A stretch of 64,000 bases of DNA from Chitinophaga niabensis. GTDB lineage: Bacteria > Bacteroidota > Bacteroidia > Chitinophagales > Chitinophagaceae. This document shows positions 1 through 7,511 of this stretch, piece after piece. Every line of letters starts with the position of its first letter. The first letter of the stretch is position 1. The stretch is from contig NZ_FSRA01000001.1 of the NCBI RefSeq assembly GCF_900129465.1, positions 744,001 to 808,000 on the forward strand, written 5' to 3'. Below the pieces are notes generated by a model. It did no database searches, was not told where the DNA came from, and saw only the letters and a list, made by a program, of their open reading frames with translations. The translations under genes were made by a program, and so were the position numbers.

Positions 1-1
1 C

Positions 2-796
2 ACTGTGAAAACCAATCCCCATCCTTCCGATCATTTCCCCATTGTAACCAATGCATCGGTAGGCGCATCAAAGCTGAGGCTAATGCAATACAATATCAGG
101 CATGGCGTAGGAATAGATGGAGTATTGAACCTGCAAAGGATAGCGGACACCATACGGAATTCGGGGGCGCATGTGGTAATACTGAATGAAGTAGACCGAA
201 ATTATTCCCCGCGTAGTAATTATGTAGATCAGTTAGCATGGCTGGCTAACGAACTGGGGATGTTCTATGAGTTCCAGAAAACCAGCTGGAGCGCAGCCAT
301 TCCTGCATCGGGCAATAAACCACGGGAATTCGGCCATGCCATCCTGAGCAAATACCCTATCGGCAATGCCTCTACGCAGGAGAGACTGATCTATACCGCT
401 TTCACAAATCATTATAACGGATTGCTGAAAGTACGCGTTAGTGTTAATGCAGACCCGCTGTATGTGTACATCACCAACCTGGGTATTACAGACGCCGATC
501 GCTTATCGCAGGTACAGGAAGCTATGGCGGTTATAGATCCCCGTAACTATACCTGGAAAGTATTTGCAGGCACATTCAATGCCACACCGGGCAGTGCAAC
601 CATTAACACCGTACTCAGCAGCTTTACGGATGTGTTTTCCGGGCTGCCCGCCTATACGCATCCTGCTGATACACCCACCAGCCGGGTAGATTATATTTTT
701 CTGAAAAACACGATAGCATTTAGCAACAGGAGAGTAATAGACTCACGGGGTTCCACGCACCGGCCCATTGTTTGCGACATTGAAATGACACAGTAA
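2..796 (+). CDS. Tandem EEP-family protein, C-terminal part (5' end outside window)
   Basis: The reading frame is open to the left edge, so the gene starts outside the window. The GTG at position 5 is only the first possible start inside it. The first residues (PSDHFPIV) look like the C-terminal SDH motif of one endonuclease/exonuclease/phosphatase (EEP) domain. A second complete EEP-like domain follows. It keeps the Asn of MQYNIRHG, the Glu of LNEVD, REFGHAILSKYPI and RVDYIF. However, the usual THL reads TNL (N158 counted from the GTG), GDFN reads GTFN (T190) and SDH reads STH (T251). The second domain is therefore probably not catalytic, while the first may be. Substrate unknown. The gene ends 24 bases before murQ with no visible terminator, so the two may be co-transcribed. 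Confidence 0.8.
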   Translation, partial: TVKTNPHPSDHFPIVTNASVGASKLRLMQYNIRHGVGIDGVLNLQRIADTIRNSGAHVVILNEVDRNYSPRSNYVDQLAWLANELGMFYEFQKTSWSAAIPASGNKPREFGHAILSKYPIGNASTQERLIYTAFTNHYNGLLKVRVSVNADPLYVYITNLGITDADRLSQVQEAMAVIDPRNYTWKVFAGTFNATPGSATINTVLSSFTDVFSGLPAYTHPADTPTSRVDYIFLKNTIAFSNRRVIDSRGSTHRPIVCDIEMTQ

Positions 797-820
797 AATT
801 GATACATAATAAACAAAACC

Positions 821-1642
821 ATGAACATGTTAAAAGTAACGGAAGAGCCATCCAGGTACAGGCATCTTGAGAAAATGACCATTGAAGAGATCACTGCGAA
901 TATTAACCGGGAGGATCAACTGGTGGCACTGGCGGTAGAAAAGGCCCTGCCACATCTGAATGCATTGATCAATGCAGTAGTCGGAAAATTGCAGCGCGGA
1001 GGAAGGATGTTTTACCTGGGTGCCGGCAGTGGCGGCCGTTTATCAGTGTTGGACGTAATTGAAATGCCTACCACTTACGGTGTGCCAAAGGGCCTTTTGA
1101 ATGCAGTGCTGGCAGGTGGTACAGATCACCTCATTGAAGCGCTGGAAGAAATGGAAGATGATACAGAAGAAGGATGGAAGCAATTGCAGCAGCAGCAGAT
1201 CAGTAAGAATGATATCGTGATCGGTATTTCTGCAAGCGGCACCACACCATTTGTGCTGGAAGGTTTGAAACAATGCCGCCAGCATGGCATCGCTACTGGT
1301 TGCATTGTGAGTAATCCGGGTTCTCCCATTGCGGGGCAGGCAGACTTCCCCGTAGAGGTGATCACAGGGCCTGAGTTTGTTACAGGCAGTACCCGTATGA
1401 AATGCGGTACGGCACAGAAGATGATCTTCGATATCATCAGTACCACTACCATGATCCAGCTTGGAAGAGTAGAAGATAACCGCATGGTGAATGTTGCGCT
1501 GATCAATAATAAGATCATTGACAGAGCGGTAAAGATGCTGATGATAAAAGCAGACATCCAGGATTACGAGGCCGCAAAGGAAATACTGATCGCTCACGGA
1601 AGCGTAAGGAAAGCATTAGACCATCTCTCAGCAAGAATTTAA
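821..1642 (+). CDS. murQ: N-acetylmuramic acid 6-phosphate etherase
   Basis: MurQ cleaves the lactyl ether of MurNAc-6-phosphate to give GlcNAc-6-phosphate and D-lactate during cell-wall sugar salvage in the cytoplasm. The 273-residue protein has the expected single SIS domain. It shows GGRMFYLGAGSGGRLSVLD near residues 60-80, the phosphosugar loop GISASGTTPFV near 133, and the family signature EFVTGSTRMKCGTAQK near 187. Length is slightly below the common ~300 residues, with a short C-terminus. A second ATG lies two codons in (MNM). It is the first gene of a tight operon: the next gene begins 7 bases after its stop. The transporter and kinase downstream fit MurNAc catabolism, as in the murT-murK-murQ set of Tannerella. 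Confidence 0.93.
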   Translation: MNMLKVTEEPSRYRHLEKMTIEEITANINREDQLVALAVEKALPHLNALINAVVGKLQRGGRMFYLGAGSGGRLSVLDVIEMPTTYGVPKGLLNAVLAGGTDHLIEALEEMEDDTEEGWKQLQQQQISKNDIVIGISASGTTPFVLEGLKQCRQHGIATGCIVSNPGSPIAGQADFPVEVITGPEFVTGSTRMKCGTAQKMIFDIISTTTMIQLGRVEDNRMVNVALINNKIIDRAVKMLMIKADIQDYEAAKEILIAHGSVRKALDHLSARI

Positions 1643-1649
1643 AGGATAT

Positions 1650-3578
1650 ATGAAAATGCGCTTTGTTACCGGGCTGGTACTGCTCTTTAGTGCCCCCGTT
1701 TGTTTTGCACAGGATGGGTTCATGACAGGAACAGCCACCGTACATATTGATCCGGACACCAGCGCCGTATATTCTGCTGCACTGGCCGGTTATGGTGTGC
1801 CGCGGGAAGGACGTTTCAGTCTTACCTGGCAGCCTGTTCAATCCACCTCAAATATTACCGCCCTCACCGCATTAAATGGCAAATTGTATGCAGGTACTTC
1901 AAACGGCCAATGGCTAACAGGTATCCCCGTGGCAGATACCTTTCAGTGGAAAGTTACCGGCAAGGCAGCGGGCCTTAAAACACTCACGGCTTTGAACGGA
2001 AAATTCTACGCGGCGGATGCAGCCAATGAAATATTGGAAGGCACTTTGCATAAAGGTGGTATTACCTGGAAAAAACGCGGCAGCCCCGGCCTGGTAACTG
2101 CGCTTACACAATTGCAGGGAAAATTGTATGCCGCTGCAGGCGGGATGCTGCAGGAAGGAACAATTACCGGAGGAAAGATCAGCTGGCGTTCATCGGGTAC
2201 TGCACCTCGTTTTATCAGCATGGCCAGTAACGGACGTGAGATCTATGGCGTGAACAGCGGAGATAGTTTGTGGACCGGCATACCGGGTGGCAAAGCCTGG
2301 AGGCAGATCGGAAGGAGGAATGATGTAACCTGCACTATTGCAGTAAAACAGATAGTTGTACTGGATCATACCCTATATGCAACAGATAATACACAGCTTT
2401 TACATAAAGGCAGTCACAAAACAATGAATGACCTTACTGCCCGCGCATTGGCTATTCGAAAGAATAACAAAACAGCCGTGATCGTAGGCATAGACGTATG
2501 TGGTTTTAATGCGTCACTCGGTGCAGCAGTAAAGGATGCGATCTTCCAAAGCAGGGGCGTACCGCCATCCGCTATCCTGCTGAATGCATCGCATACCCAT
2601 TTTGCACCGGTTACACAAACATGGATCACATGGGGCGATTTCTATCATTTCCCCGATAGCAATTATCTGAACAATGTTGTTAAAAGAGGAATTGTACGCG
2701 CTATTGAAAGGGCGCTTGATTCCCTGTCGCCTTCCCGCCTCTACTTTACAAGAGGCAGCACACAGATCGGGCATAACCGGAGGCCGGGCGCTAACTCTGC
2801 CAAACCATATGACAACGTGCTGGATGTATTGAAGATCACGGATACGGAAAACAAACTGAAGAGCGTGTTGTTCCTTACCGGCTGTCATCCCGTATTCAAA
2901 AATGAAGGGGAGGAGTCATTCACGCTCAGCGCCAATTATCCCTCTGTTGCACGGAAGCTGGTGGAGCAAAGTACAGGAACAAACAATGCCGTATTTATAC
3001 AGGGCTGCGGCGGAGATATCAACCCTGTTAGCAGCGATCATCGCCAAACAGGAAGTGAACTTGCAGCAGACGTAATGAAAGTATTGGACACCGGTTTGCA
3101 GCCAGTAAATGGAGAGCTCAGCTTTTTTATGGATACAGTGAACATCCCGGTAAATCCGTGGAGTGCAGACAGTGTGTTGCAATTCAAAAAAGCGAACGAA
3201 GGAAAGACAGGAGATATTGAAGCAGAAAGGAATGTACGCTGGGCTAACCTTATGTTGGAACGATACAGGACCAATACTGTAGAAAATATCCTGCCTGAGT
3301 ATGTGCAAACCATCAATATCGGTAACTGGAAGTTCATAGGCATTTCACGTGAGGCGGTTACGGAATATGGCAAAGGCATCCGCAGCATCTGGCCTGATCA
3401 GAAAGTATCCGTAGCAGGGTATTGCAACGATGTGGCCAGCTACCTTCCGGTGGCCTGGCACATTCGCGCAGGTGTATATGAAGGTTTTGGCTCTTTTCTC
3501 TGGTATGGTCAATCGGGCTTTCCACCACTGGATATTTATGAAAGGATCATTGAAGCGGTAAGAAAGAAAAACAGGTAG
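1650..3578 (+). CDS. Neutral ceramidase-like hydrolase interrupted by a propeller-like insert
   Basis: Exported protein (signal peptide about residues 1-20). Residues 25-55 (TGTATVHIDPDTS, LAGYGV) match the first strand of the neutral/alkaline non-lysosomal ceramidase family (PF04734). The fold resumes near residue 261 with DLTARALAIRKNNK and continues through NASHTHFAP, GCHPVF, LSANYPSVAR and IQGCGGDINP, which carry the likely zinc-binding and catalytic parts. In between, about 200 residues hold five repeats of the type ALNGKLYAGT spaced about 40 residues apart, resembling a small five-bladed beta-propeller. The sequence AAAGGA precedes the ATG. It lies inside a MurNAc operon, so the natural substrate may be an amide in cell-wall or lipid debris rather than ceramide. 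That is inference. Confidence 0.75.
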   Translation: MKMRFVTGLVLLFSAPVCFAQDGFMTGTATVHIDPDTSAVYSAALAGYGVPREGRFSLTWQPVQSTSNITALTALNGKLYAGTSNGQWLTGIPVADTFQWKVTGKAAGLKTLTALNGKFYAADAANEILEGTLHKGGITWKKRGSPGLVTALTQLQGKLYAAAGGMLQEGTITGGKISWRSSGTAPRFISMASNGREIYGVNSGDSLWTGIPGGKAWRQIGRRNDVTCTIAVKQIVVLDHTLYATDNTQLLHKGSHKTMNDLTARALAIRKNNKTAVIVGIDVCGFNASLGAAVKDAIFQSRGVPPSAILLNASHTHFAPVTQTWITWGDFYHFPDSNYLNNVVKRGIVRAIERALDSLSPSRLYFTRGSTQIGHNRRPGANSAKPYDNVLDVLKITDTENKLKSVLFLTGCHPVFKNEGEESFTLSANYPSVARKLVEQSTGTNNAVFIQGCGGDINPVSSDHRQTGSELAADVMKVLDTGLQPVNGELSFFMDTVNIPVNPWSADSVLQFKKANEGKTGDIEAERNVRWANLMLERYRTNTVENILPEYVQTINIGNWKFIGISREAVTEYGKGIRSIWPDQKVSVAGYCNDVASYLPVAWHIRAGVYEGFGSFLWYGQSGFPPLDIYERIIEAVRKKNR

Positions 3579-3585
3579 TAAAAAT

Positions 3586-4854
3586 ATGGAACGGAACCAT
3601 TCGAAAGCAGCTGGCTCAGGTAAAGCCATTGTTATTATCGGCGTATTGTTTTTTGTATTTGGTTTTGTGACCTGGCTGGGCTCTGTATTGATCCCTTATC
3701 TGCGGATTGCCTGCCAGCTGAGCAATTTTGAATCTTACCTCGTTACATTTGCCTTTTACATTTCTTACCTGGTAATGGCTTTACCCGCTGCTGGTATACT
3801 GAAATATACAGGCTTTAAAAGAGGTATGGCAGCTGGTTTACTCCTCATGGCGATAGGAACGCTTGTGTTTATACCCGCAGCGCTAAGCAGAACTTACGGA
3901 CTTTTTCTGACGGGCCTGTTTATTCAGGGGGCAGGGCTTTCCATCCTGCAAACGGCTTCCAATCCCTACATCACCATCCTCGGGCCAAGTGAAAGTGCGG
4001 CGAAACGTATCAGCATTATGGGGATCTGTAATGGTGTGGCGGGTATTATTGCTCCTATTGTATTAGGTATGGTAGTGCTGCAGGATGCTGATGTATTACA
4101 GCGTACTGTGGCAGCTATGGACCCGGCAGCCCGGGAAACAGCACTTGCTGCGCTGGCTTATAAAGTAATAACGCCTTACAGCCTGATGGCTGTAGTATTG
4201 GTACTGCTGGCTGTTGCTATTTATTTTTCGTCTCTCCCGGAAGTGAATGAAGAAGAGGAAGACGGCACCCGCGGAGAAAAAACAACAGAGCGGAACAGTA
4301 TCTTTCAGTTTCCTCATTTGCTGCTCGGCGTAGTGACATTATTTCTGTATGTGGGTGTAGAAGTAATTGCTGCTGATACCATTATCAGTTACGGTGCATC
4401 GCAGGGCATTGCATTATCTACAGCAAAGTTCTTTACCAGTTTTACATTGGGCGGCATGCTGCTGGGATACATAATAGGGATCATCTGCATTCCCCGGTAT
4501 ATCAGCCAGCGGCAGGCATTGATCATTTCTTCTTTTTTAGGAATTGCTTTCGCGCTTGCGGCGTTGTTCCTGAAAAGTGTGGTATCCGTGTTTTTCATTG
4601 CCATGCTGGGTATTGCCAATTCCCTGATGTGGCCTTCTATCTGGCCGCTGGCCATTCATGGATTAGGGAAGTTTACAAGGATAGGGTCTTCCATGCTGGT
4701 GATGGCTATTGGCGGGGGAGCCGTAATACCCTTGTTATATGGCCACCTGGCCGATATATGGAGCCCCGGTCAGGCTTACTGGATCTTAATTCCCTGCTAT
4801 TTATTTATTACCTTTTACGCATTAAGAGGCTACAGGGCCCGAATTAAAACATAA
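3586..4854 (+). CDS. FucP-type MFS sugar transporter, probably MurNAc or amino-sugar permease
   Basis: This 422-residue inner-membrane protein has about twelve hydrophobic segments and typical FucP/GlcP-family features: FGFVTWLGSVLIPYLR in helix 1, QTASNPYITILG near residue 125, and an acidic cytoplasmic loop (EVNEEEEDG) between the halves. FucP-type carriers bring sugars in with protons. Its position between murQ and an amino-sugar kinase suggests MurNAc, as for MurT of Tannerella, or GlcNAc. The start follows the previous stop by 7 bases and the next gene begins 2 bases after its stop, so translation is probably coupled. Substrate is inferred from context only. Confidence 0.85.
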   Translation: MERNHSKAAGSGKAIVIIGVLFFVFGFVTWLGSVLIPYLRIACQLSNFESYLVTFAFYISYLVMALPAAGILKYTGFKRGMAAGLLLMAIGTLVFIPAALSRTYGLFLTGLFIQGAGLSILQTASNPYITILGPSESAAKRISIMGICNGVAGIIAPIVLGMVVLQDADVLQRTVAAMDPAARETALAALAYKVITPYSLMAVVLVLLAVAIYFSSLPEVNEEEEDGTRGEKTTERNSIFQFPHLLLGVVTLFLYVGVEVIAADTIISYGASQGIALSTAKFFTSFTLGGMLLGYIIGIICIPRYISQRQALIISSFLGIAFALAALFLKSVVSVFFIAMLGIANSLMWPSIWPLAIHGLGKFTRIGSSMLVMAIGGGAVIPLLYGHLADIWSPGQAYWILIPCYLFITFYALRGYRARIKT

Positions 4855-4856
4855 AC

Positions 4857-5705
4857 ATGATATTGATCGCAGATGGAGGATCTACCAAAGCTAACTGGTG
4901 CCTGATCCACCCGGAGAACGAAGTGTTGTATTTCAGTACAGAAGGATATAACCCGTATTACGTAAACAGTCATTACATCCATCAATCGCTGCACAAAGCT
5001 TTACCTGCGGAAGTGCAACGTGCGGAGGTAACAGAAGTGCATTTTTATGGCGCAGGATGTGAGCCTTCCACGGAGGCGGTTATTGCTGATGCCATGCATA
5101 TTTTGTTTGAAAATGCGCAGGTGACGGTAGGCAGTGATCTGCTGGCGGCTGCCCAGGCATTATTAGGAGATCAGCCGGGTTTTGCTGCTATTCTCGGAAC
5201 AGGTACCAATACCTGCCTGTACGACGGGAAACAGGTTACCCACTCTATTGATCCTTTGGGATATATGTTGGGAGATGAAGGCAGTGGCAGTTACATCGGA
5301 AAGAAATTGCTCATAGCCTATTGCCGTGAATATCTTCCGCTACCACTAAGACAGGAGTTCTTGGCCGTTTACGGGTTAACAAAGGAAAGTATCATGGAAC
5401 GTGTGTACAAAGATCCTATGGCCAATCGTTTTTGTGCAGGGTTCACAAAATTTGTGAAACAACATCTCCATGATCCGTTCATACATCAACTGGCAACAGA
5501 TGCCTTTCACGATTTCTTCCGTTCCCTGGTTTGCCATTACCCCGGTTATGCCACTTATACACTTAATTGTGTAGGTTCCATCGCTTTCCATTTTGAAGAG
5601 ATACTGAAAGAAACCGCCATGCATTATGGTATGACCACCGGCAGGATCATCCAGGACCCCATACAAGGGCTGGCACTGTATTACCGGCAGCAGAAGGTAT
5701 TATGA
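4857..5705 (+). CDS. BadF/BadG-type amino-sugar kinase (MurNAc or GlcNAc kinase)
   Basis: ASKHA-fold kinase of 282 residues. The phosphate-1 loop is ADGGSTKANW at the N-terminus, and the phosphate-2 region is AAILGTGTNTCLYDG near residue 117 followed by LGDEGSGSYIGKK. This matches the N-acetylglucosamine kinase/BadF family. In this operon it would phosphorylate imported MurNAc (or GlcNAc) so that MurQ can act, the role of MurK in Tannerella. It is the last gene of the operon: a strong hairpin follows 5 bases after the stop. The exact sugar specificity cannot be read from the sequence. Confidence 0.85.
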   Translation: MILIADGGSTKANWCLIHPENEVLYFSTEGYNPYYVNSHYIHQSLHKALPAEVQRAEVTEVHFYGAGCEPSTEAVIADAMHILFENAQVTVGSDLLAAAQALLGDQPGFAAILGTGTNTCLYDGKQVTHSIDPLGYMLGDEGSGSYIGKKLLIAYCREYLPLPLRQEFLAVYGLTKESIMERVYKDPMANRFCAGFTKFVKQHLHDPFIHQLATDAFHDFFRSLVCHYPGYATYTLNCVGSIAFHFEEILKETAMHYGMTTGRIIQDPIQGLALYYRQQKVL

Positions 5706-5710
5706 TATAG

Positions 5711-5740
5711 AAGCACAGCCAACGTTTGCTGGCTGTGCTT
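5711..5740. terminator. Shared hairpin terminator between converging genes
   Basis: A perfect 11-bp inverted repeat (AAGCACAGCCA and TGGCTGTGCTT) surrounds an 8-base loop. It sits in the 41-base gap between the kinase gene on the plus strand and the HMA protein gene on the minus strand, and is followed by T-rich sequence on the plus side. It probably ends transcripts from both directions. Confidence 0.8.
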
Positions 5741-5746
5741 ATTGAT

Positions 5747-6145
5747 TTATTTTGTGACCTCTGATGGGCTATTGTCAGGTGCCCTTTCATATTGGCAACA
5801 ATCCGGAAATGCATTGTAGACCTCATCTTTTGCCTTTACTTTATCGGTATCATGCCCGGCGGCAGCTACCAAAGAAGAGATCTTACCGATGTCTATTTTC
5901 TTTTTGTGGTAAAGTACCGTCAGTATTTTGGTATCCACATCCCAATAGGAGGATTTGATCCCTTCTATTTTCAGGGCTTTTTCAATGCGTCTTTTACACA
6001 TATCGCACTCGCCATATACCTTAATGGTGGCTTTTTGTGCTTTGGGCTCGAAGTTGAAAAGGTTGAGCTTATGATCTTGTGCTTTGAGTCCCTGGGTAGA
6101 TAATACAGCAATGGCTATAGCGATGAATATTCTAATCGTTTTCAT
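5747..6145 (-). CDS. Exported heavy-metal-associated (HMA) domain protein
   Basis: Small 132-residue protein with a signal peptide (about residues 1-22, ending LKAQ) and one HMA-like domain. The domain carries the metal-binding CxxC as YGECDMCKRRIEKAL near residue 48, followed by the usual GIKSSYWDVDTKILTV strand. Such periplasmic HMA proteins bind Cu(I) or similar soft metals. Two further cysteines (DCCQ) lie near the C-terminus. The neighbouring minus-strand gene upstream also encodes a small exported Cys/His protein, which supports a metal-handling pair. Whether it is a chaperone or a sensor is unknown. Confidence 0.8.
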   Translation of the reverse strand: MKTIRIFIAIAIAVLSTQGLKAQDHKLNLFNFEPKAQKATIKVYGECDMCKRRIEKALKIEGIKSSYWDVDTKILTVLYHKKKIDIGKISSLVAAAGHDTDKVKAKDEVYNAFPDCCQYERAPDNSPSEVTK

Positions 6146-6204
6146 GATTGAAGTAGTTTTTTAAATGAAGTAAATGTTGGCTAAAAAAGCAGGGGAGCAG
6201 GGAA

Positions 6205-6576
6205 TCAGATCCTGAAAACGCAGTGGCGGGTGTAAATGGGCGCTTTAAATGGAACAGGATAAGCGCGTGTAGTATTTGTATAGCTGGAAAGCCTGGGAAT
6301 AGTGAATGTGATCCCGGATGGATAGAGGGAAAATGTTTGGTCTGTAACTGGCTTCACCGGCTTTTTAACATGTTTTGCAGCCAGGTGGGAAGTTGTTATT
6401 TTATAGAAATGATGGGTTGTTTCGCAGCAATCACTGTTCGCGTTGTTATGAAGAACAGTGATATAGCTGATGCCTACAGACTTTAACTGACCACAACAAT
6501 GGAACTCCTTAATGCTTACTCCAAATGTGGAGATAGCATAAACACAAATGAGCAGTATGAGCAATACTTTTTTCAC
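6205..6576 (-). CDS. Small exported Cys/His protein, HYC_CC_PP-like
   Basis: 123 residues with an N-terminal hydrophobic segment (KKVLLILLICVYAISTFG), then KEFHCCGQLKS and NSDCCETTHHFYKI. This pattern of His-Cys near the mature N-terminus and a following Cys-Cys pair resembles the short Bacteroidota proteins called HYC_CC_PP family, often found beside copper genes. It lies 59 bases upstream of the HMA gene on the same strand, so the two are probably co-transcribed. The function is not established. Assignment rests on layout rather than on strong similarity. Confidence 0.6.
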   Translation of the reverse strand: MKKVLLILLICVYAISTFGVSIKEFHCCGQLKSVGISYITVLHNNANSDCCETTHHFYKITTSHLAAKHVKKPVKPVTDQTFSLYPSGITFTIPRLSSYTNTTRAYPVPFKAPIYTRHCVFRI

Positions 6577-6600
6577 CTATTGAGATGCAGTTACTTTGGG

Positions 6601-6608
6601 CAAAGATA
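6601..6608 (-). promoter_or_regulatory. Possible -7 box for the small metal-protein operon
   Basis: Read on the minus strand this is TATCTTTG, an exact match to the Bacteroidota -7 consensus TAnnTTTG. It lies about 25 bases upstream of the ATG of the HYC_CC_PP-like gene. I see no clear TTTG at the -33 distance, so the call is tentative. Confidence 0.35.
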
Positions 6609-6659
6609 ATCTACAACTCCACTTTGATTTTTACATAATTCTGGAAATGGTGTTAAAAT

Positions 6660-7505
6660 TCAGTTAATCTTCCCCCGTAAAAAGGCCAATCCCTCTACGG
6701 CAATGGCTTCCTGCGAACTTTCTATCTGCCGCCAGATAGAAGCTGCCTTGGCAATAACTTTTACATCCGGAGTAAAGGACTCTATCACCACATCGCCGGT
6801 ATAGCCGGTTACTTTCAACGCAGCATTGATCAGGCGCCAGTCTATCTGATCTTTACCTGGCGTTCCACGGTCACTGCCGCACGCATGAAAATGCCCAAGG
6901 CGATGCCCCGCCTGCAGGATAACCTGCACCGGATCTTTCTCTTCAATGTTCATGTGATAGGTATCCAGGTGTAATAGCAGCGCCTCGTTGCCAACCGCAT
7001 CTATCATATGCAATGCCTGGTCTGCTGTATTGATGAAATCCGTTTCATAACGGTTCAATGGTTCAATGGCGAGTTGCAGCCCCATTTCAGCTGCATACAT
7101 AGAGAGGTTGCTCAAATGTTTTACAACCAGTTCCCATTGCTGCTGATAATCGCCCGGTGTTTCTACACCAGCCCTTCCTACAGAAGAATAGAGTGGCCCT
7201 GCAAGCATACGGCATCCCAGCACAGGCATTACATCCATAACACTCCTGAGATAAGAGAGGGCAGTTTCCTGTTCCTGGATACTCCCCCGCAGATCGCGCC
7301 CCGGCCCCATGGCTGCGCATATGGAACCACATACCAGTTCATTATCATCAAGCGCCCGCCGCACCAGCGAGGGGTTAATATGTGCAGGGTCTTCCAGTGC
7401 AATTTCAACGGAATCAAAACCCCATGCTTTAAAACGGGGGAACAGCCTGATACTGTCGTTCGTAAATGGCGAAGTAAAAAGAAAAGTATTGATGCCAAAA
7501 CGCAT
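6660..7505 (-). CDS. Sugar (phosphate) isomerase/epimerase, D-tagatose 3-epimerase-like TIM barrel
   Basis: 281-residue AP-endonuclease-2-type TIM barrel (PF01261). The four expected metal and catalytic residues are visible: Glu in AIEPLNRYETDF, Asp in LHLDTYHMNIEE, His in GHFHACGSDRGTPG and Glu in DVVIESFTP. That spacing and the RGTPG-type loop are typical of D-tagatose/D-psicose 3-epimerases acting on free keto sugars. No signal peptide. It is the last gene of the ECF-controlled operon, 6 bases after the FG-GAP gene. In this context it may epimerise the keto product of the haem dehydrogenase encoded two genes upstream; that link is inference. Confidence 0.85.
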   Translation of the reverse strand: MRFGINTFLFTSPFTNDSIRLFPRFKAWGFDSVEIALEDPAHINPSLVRRALDDNELVCGSICAAMGPGRDLRGSIQEQETALSYLRSVMDVMPVLGCRMLAGPLYSSVGRAGVETPGDYQQQWELVVKHLSNLSMYAAEMGLQLAIEPLNRYETDFINTADQALHMIDAVGNEALLLHLDTYHMNIEEKDPVQVILQAGHRLGHFHACGSDRGTPGKDQIDWRLINAALKVTGYTGDVVIESFTPDVKVIAKAASIWRQIESSQEAIAVEGLAFLRGKIN

Positions 7506-7511
7506 AAGATC

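Noticed and set aside
1043..1597. Open frame of 184 codons on the minus strand inside murQ
   Set aside because: It lies wholly within a well-supported gene, has a Cys/His-rich unlikely composition and no signal of its own start; it is a shadow frame.
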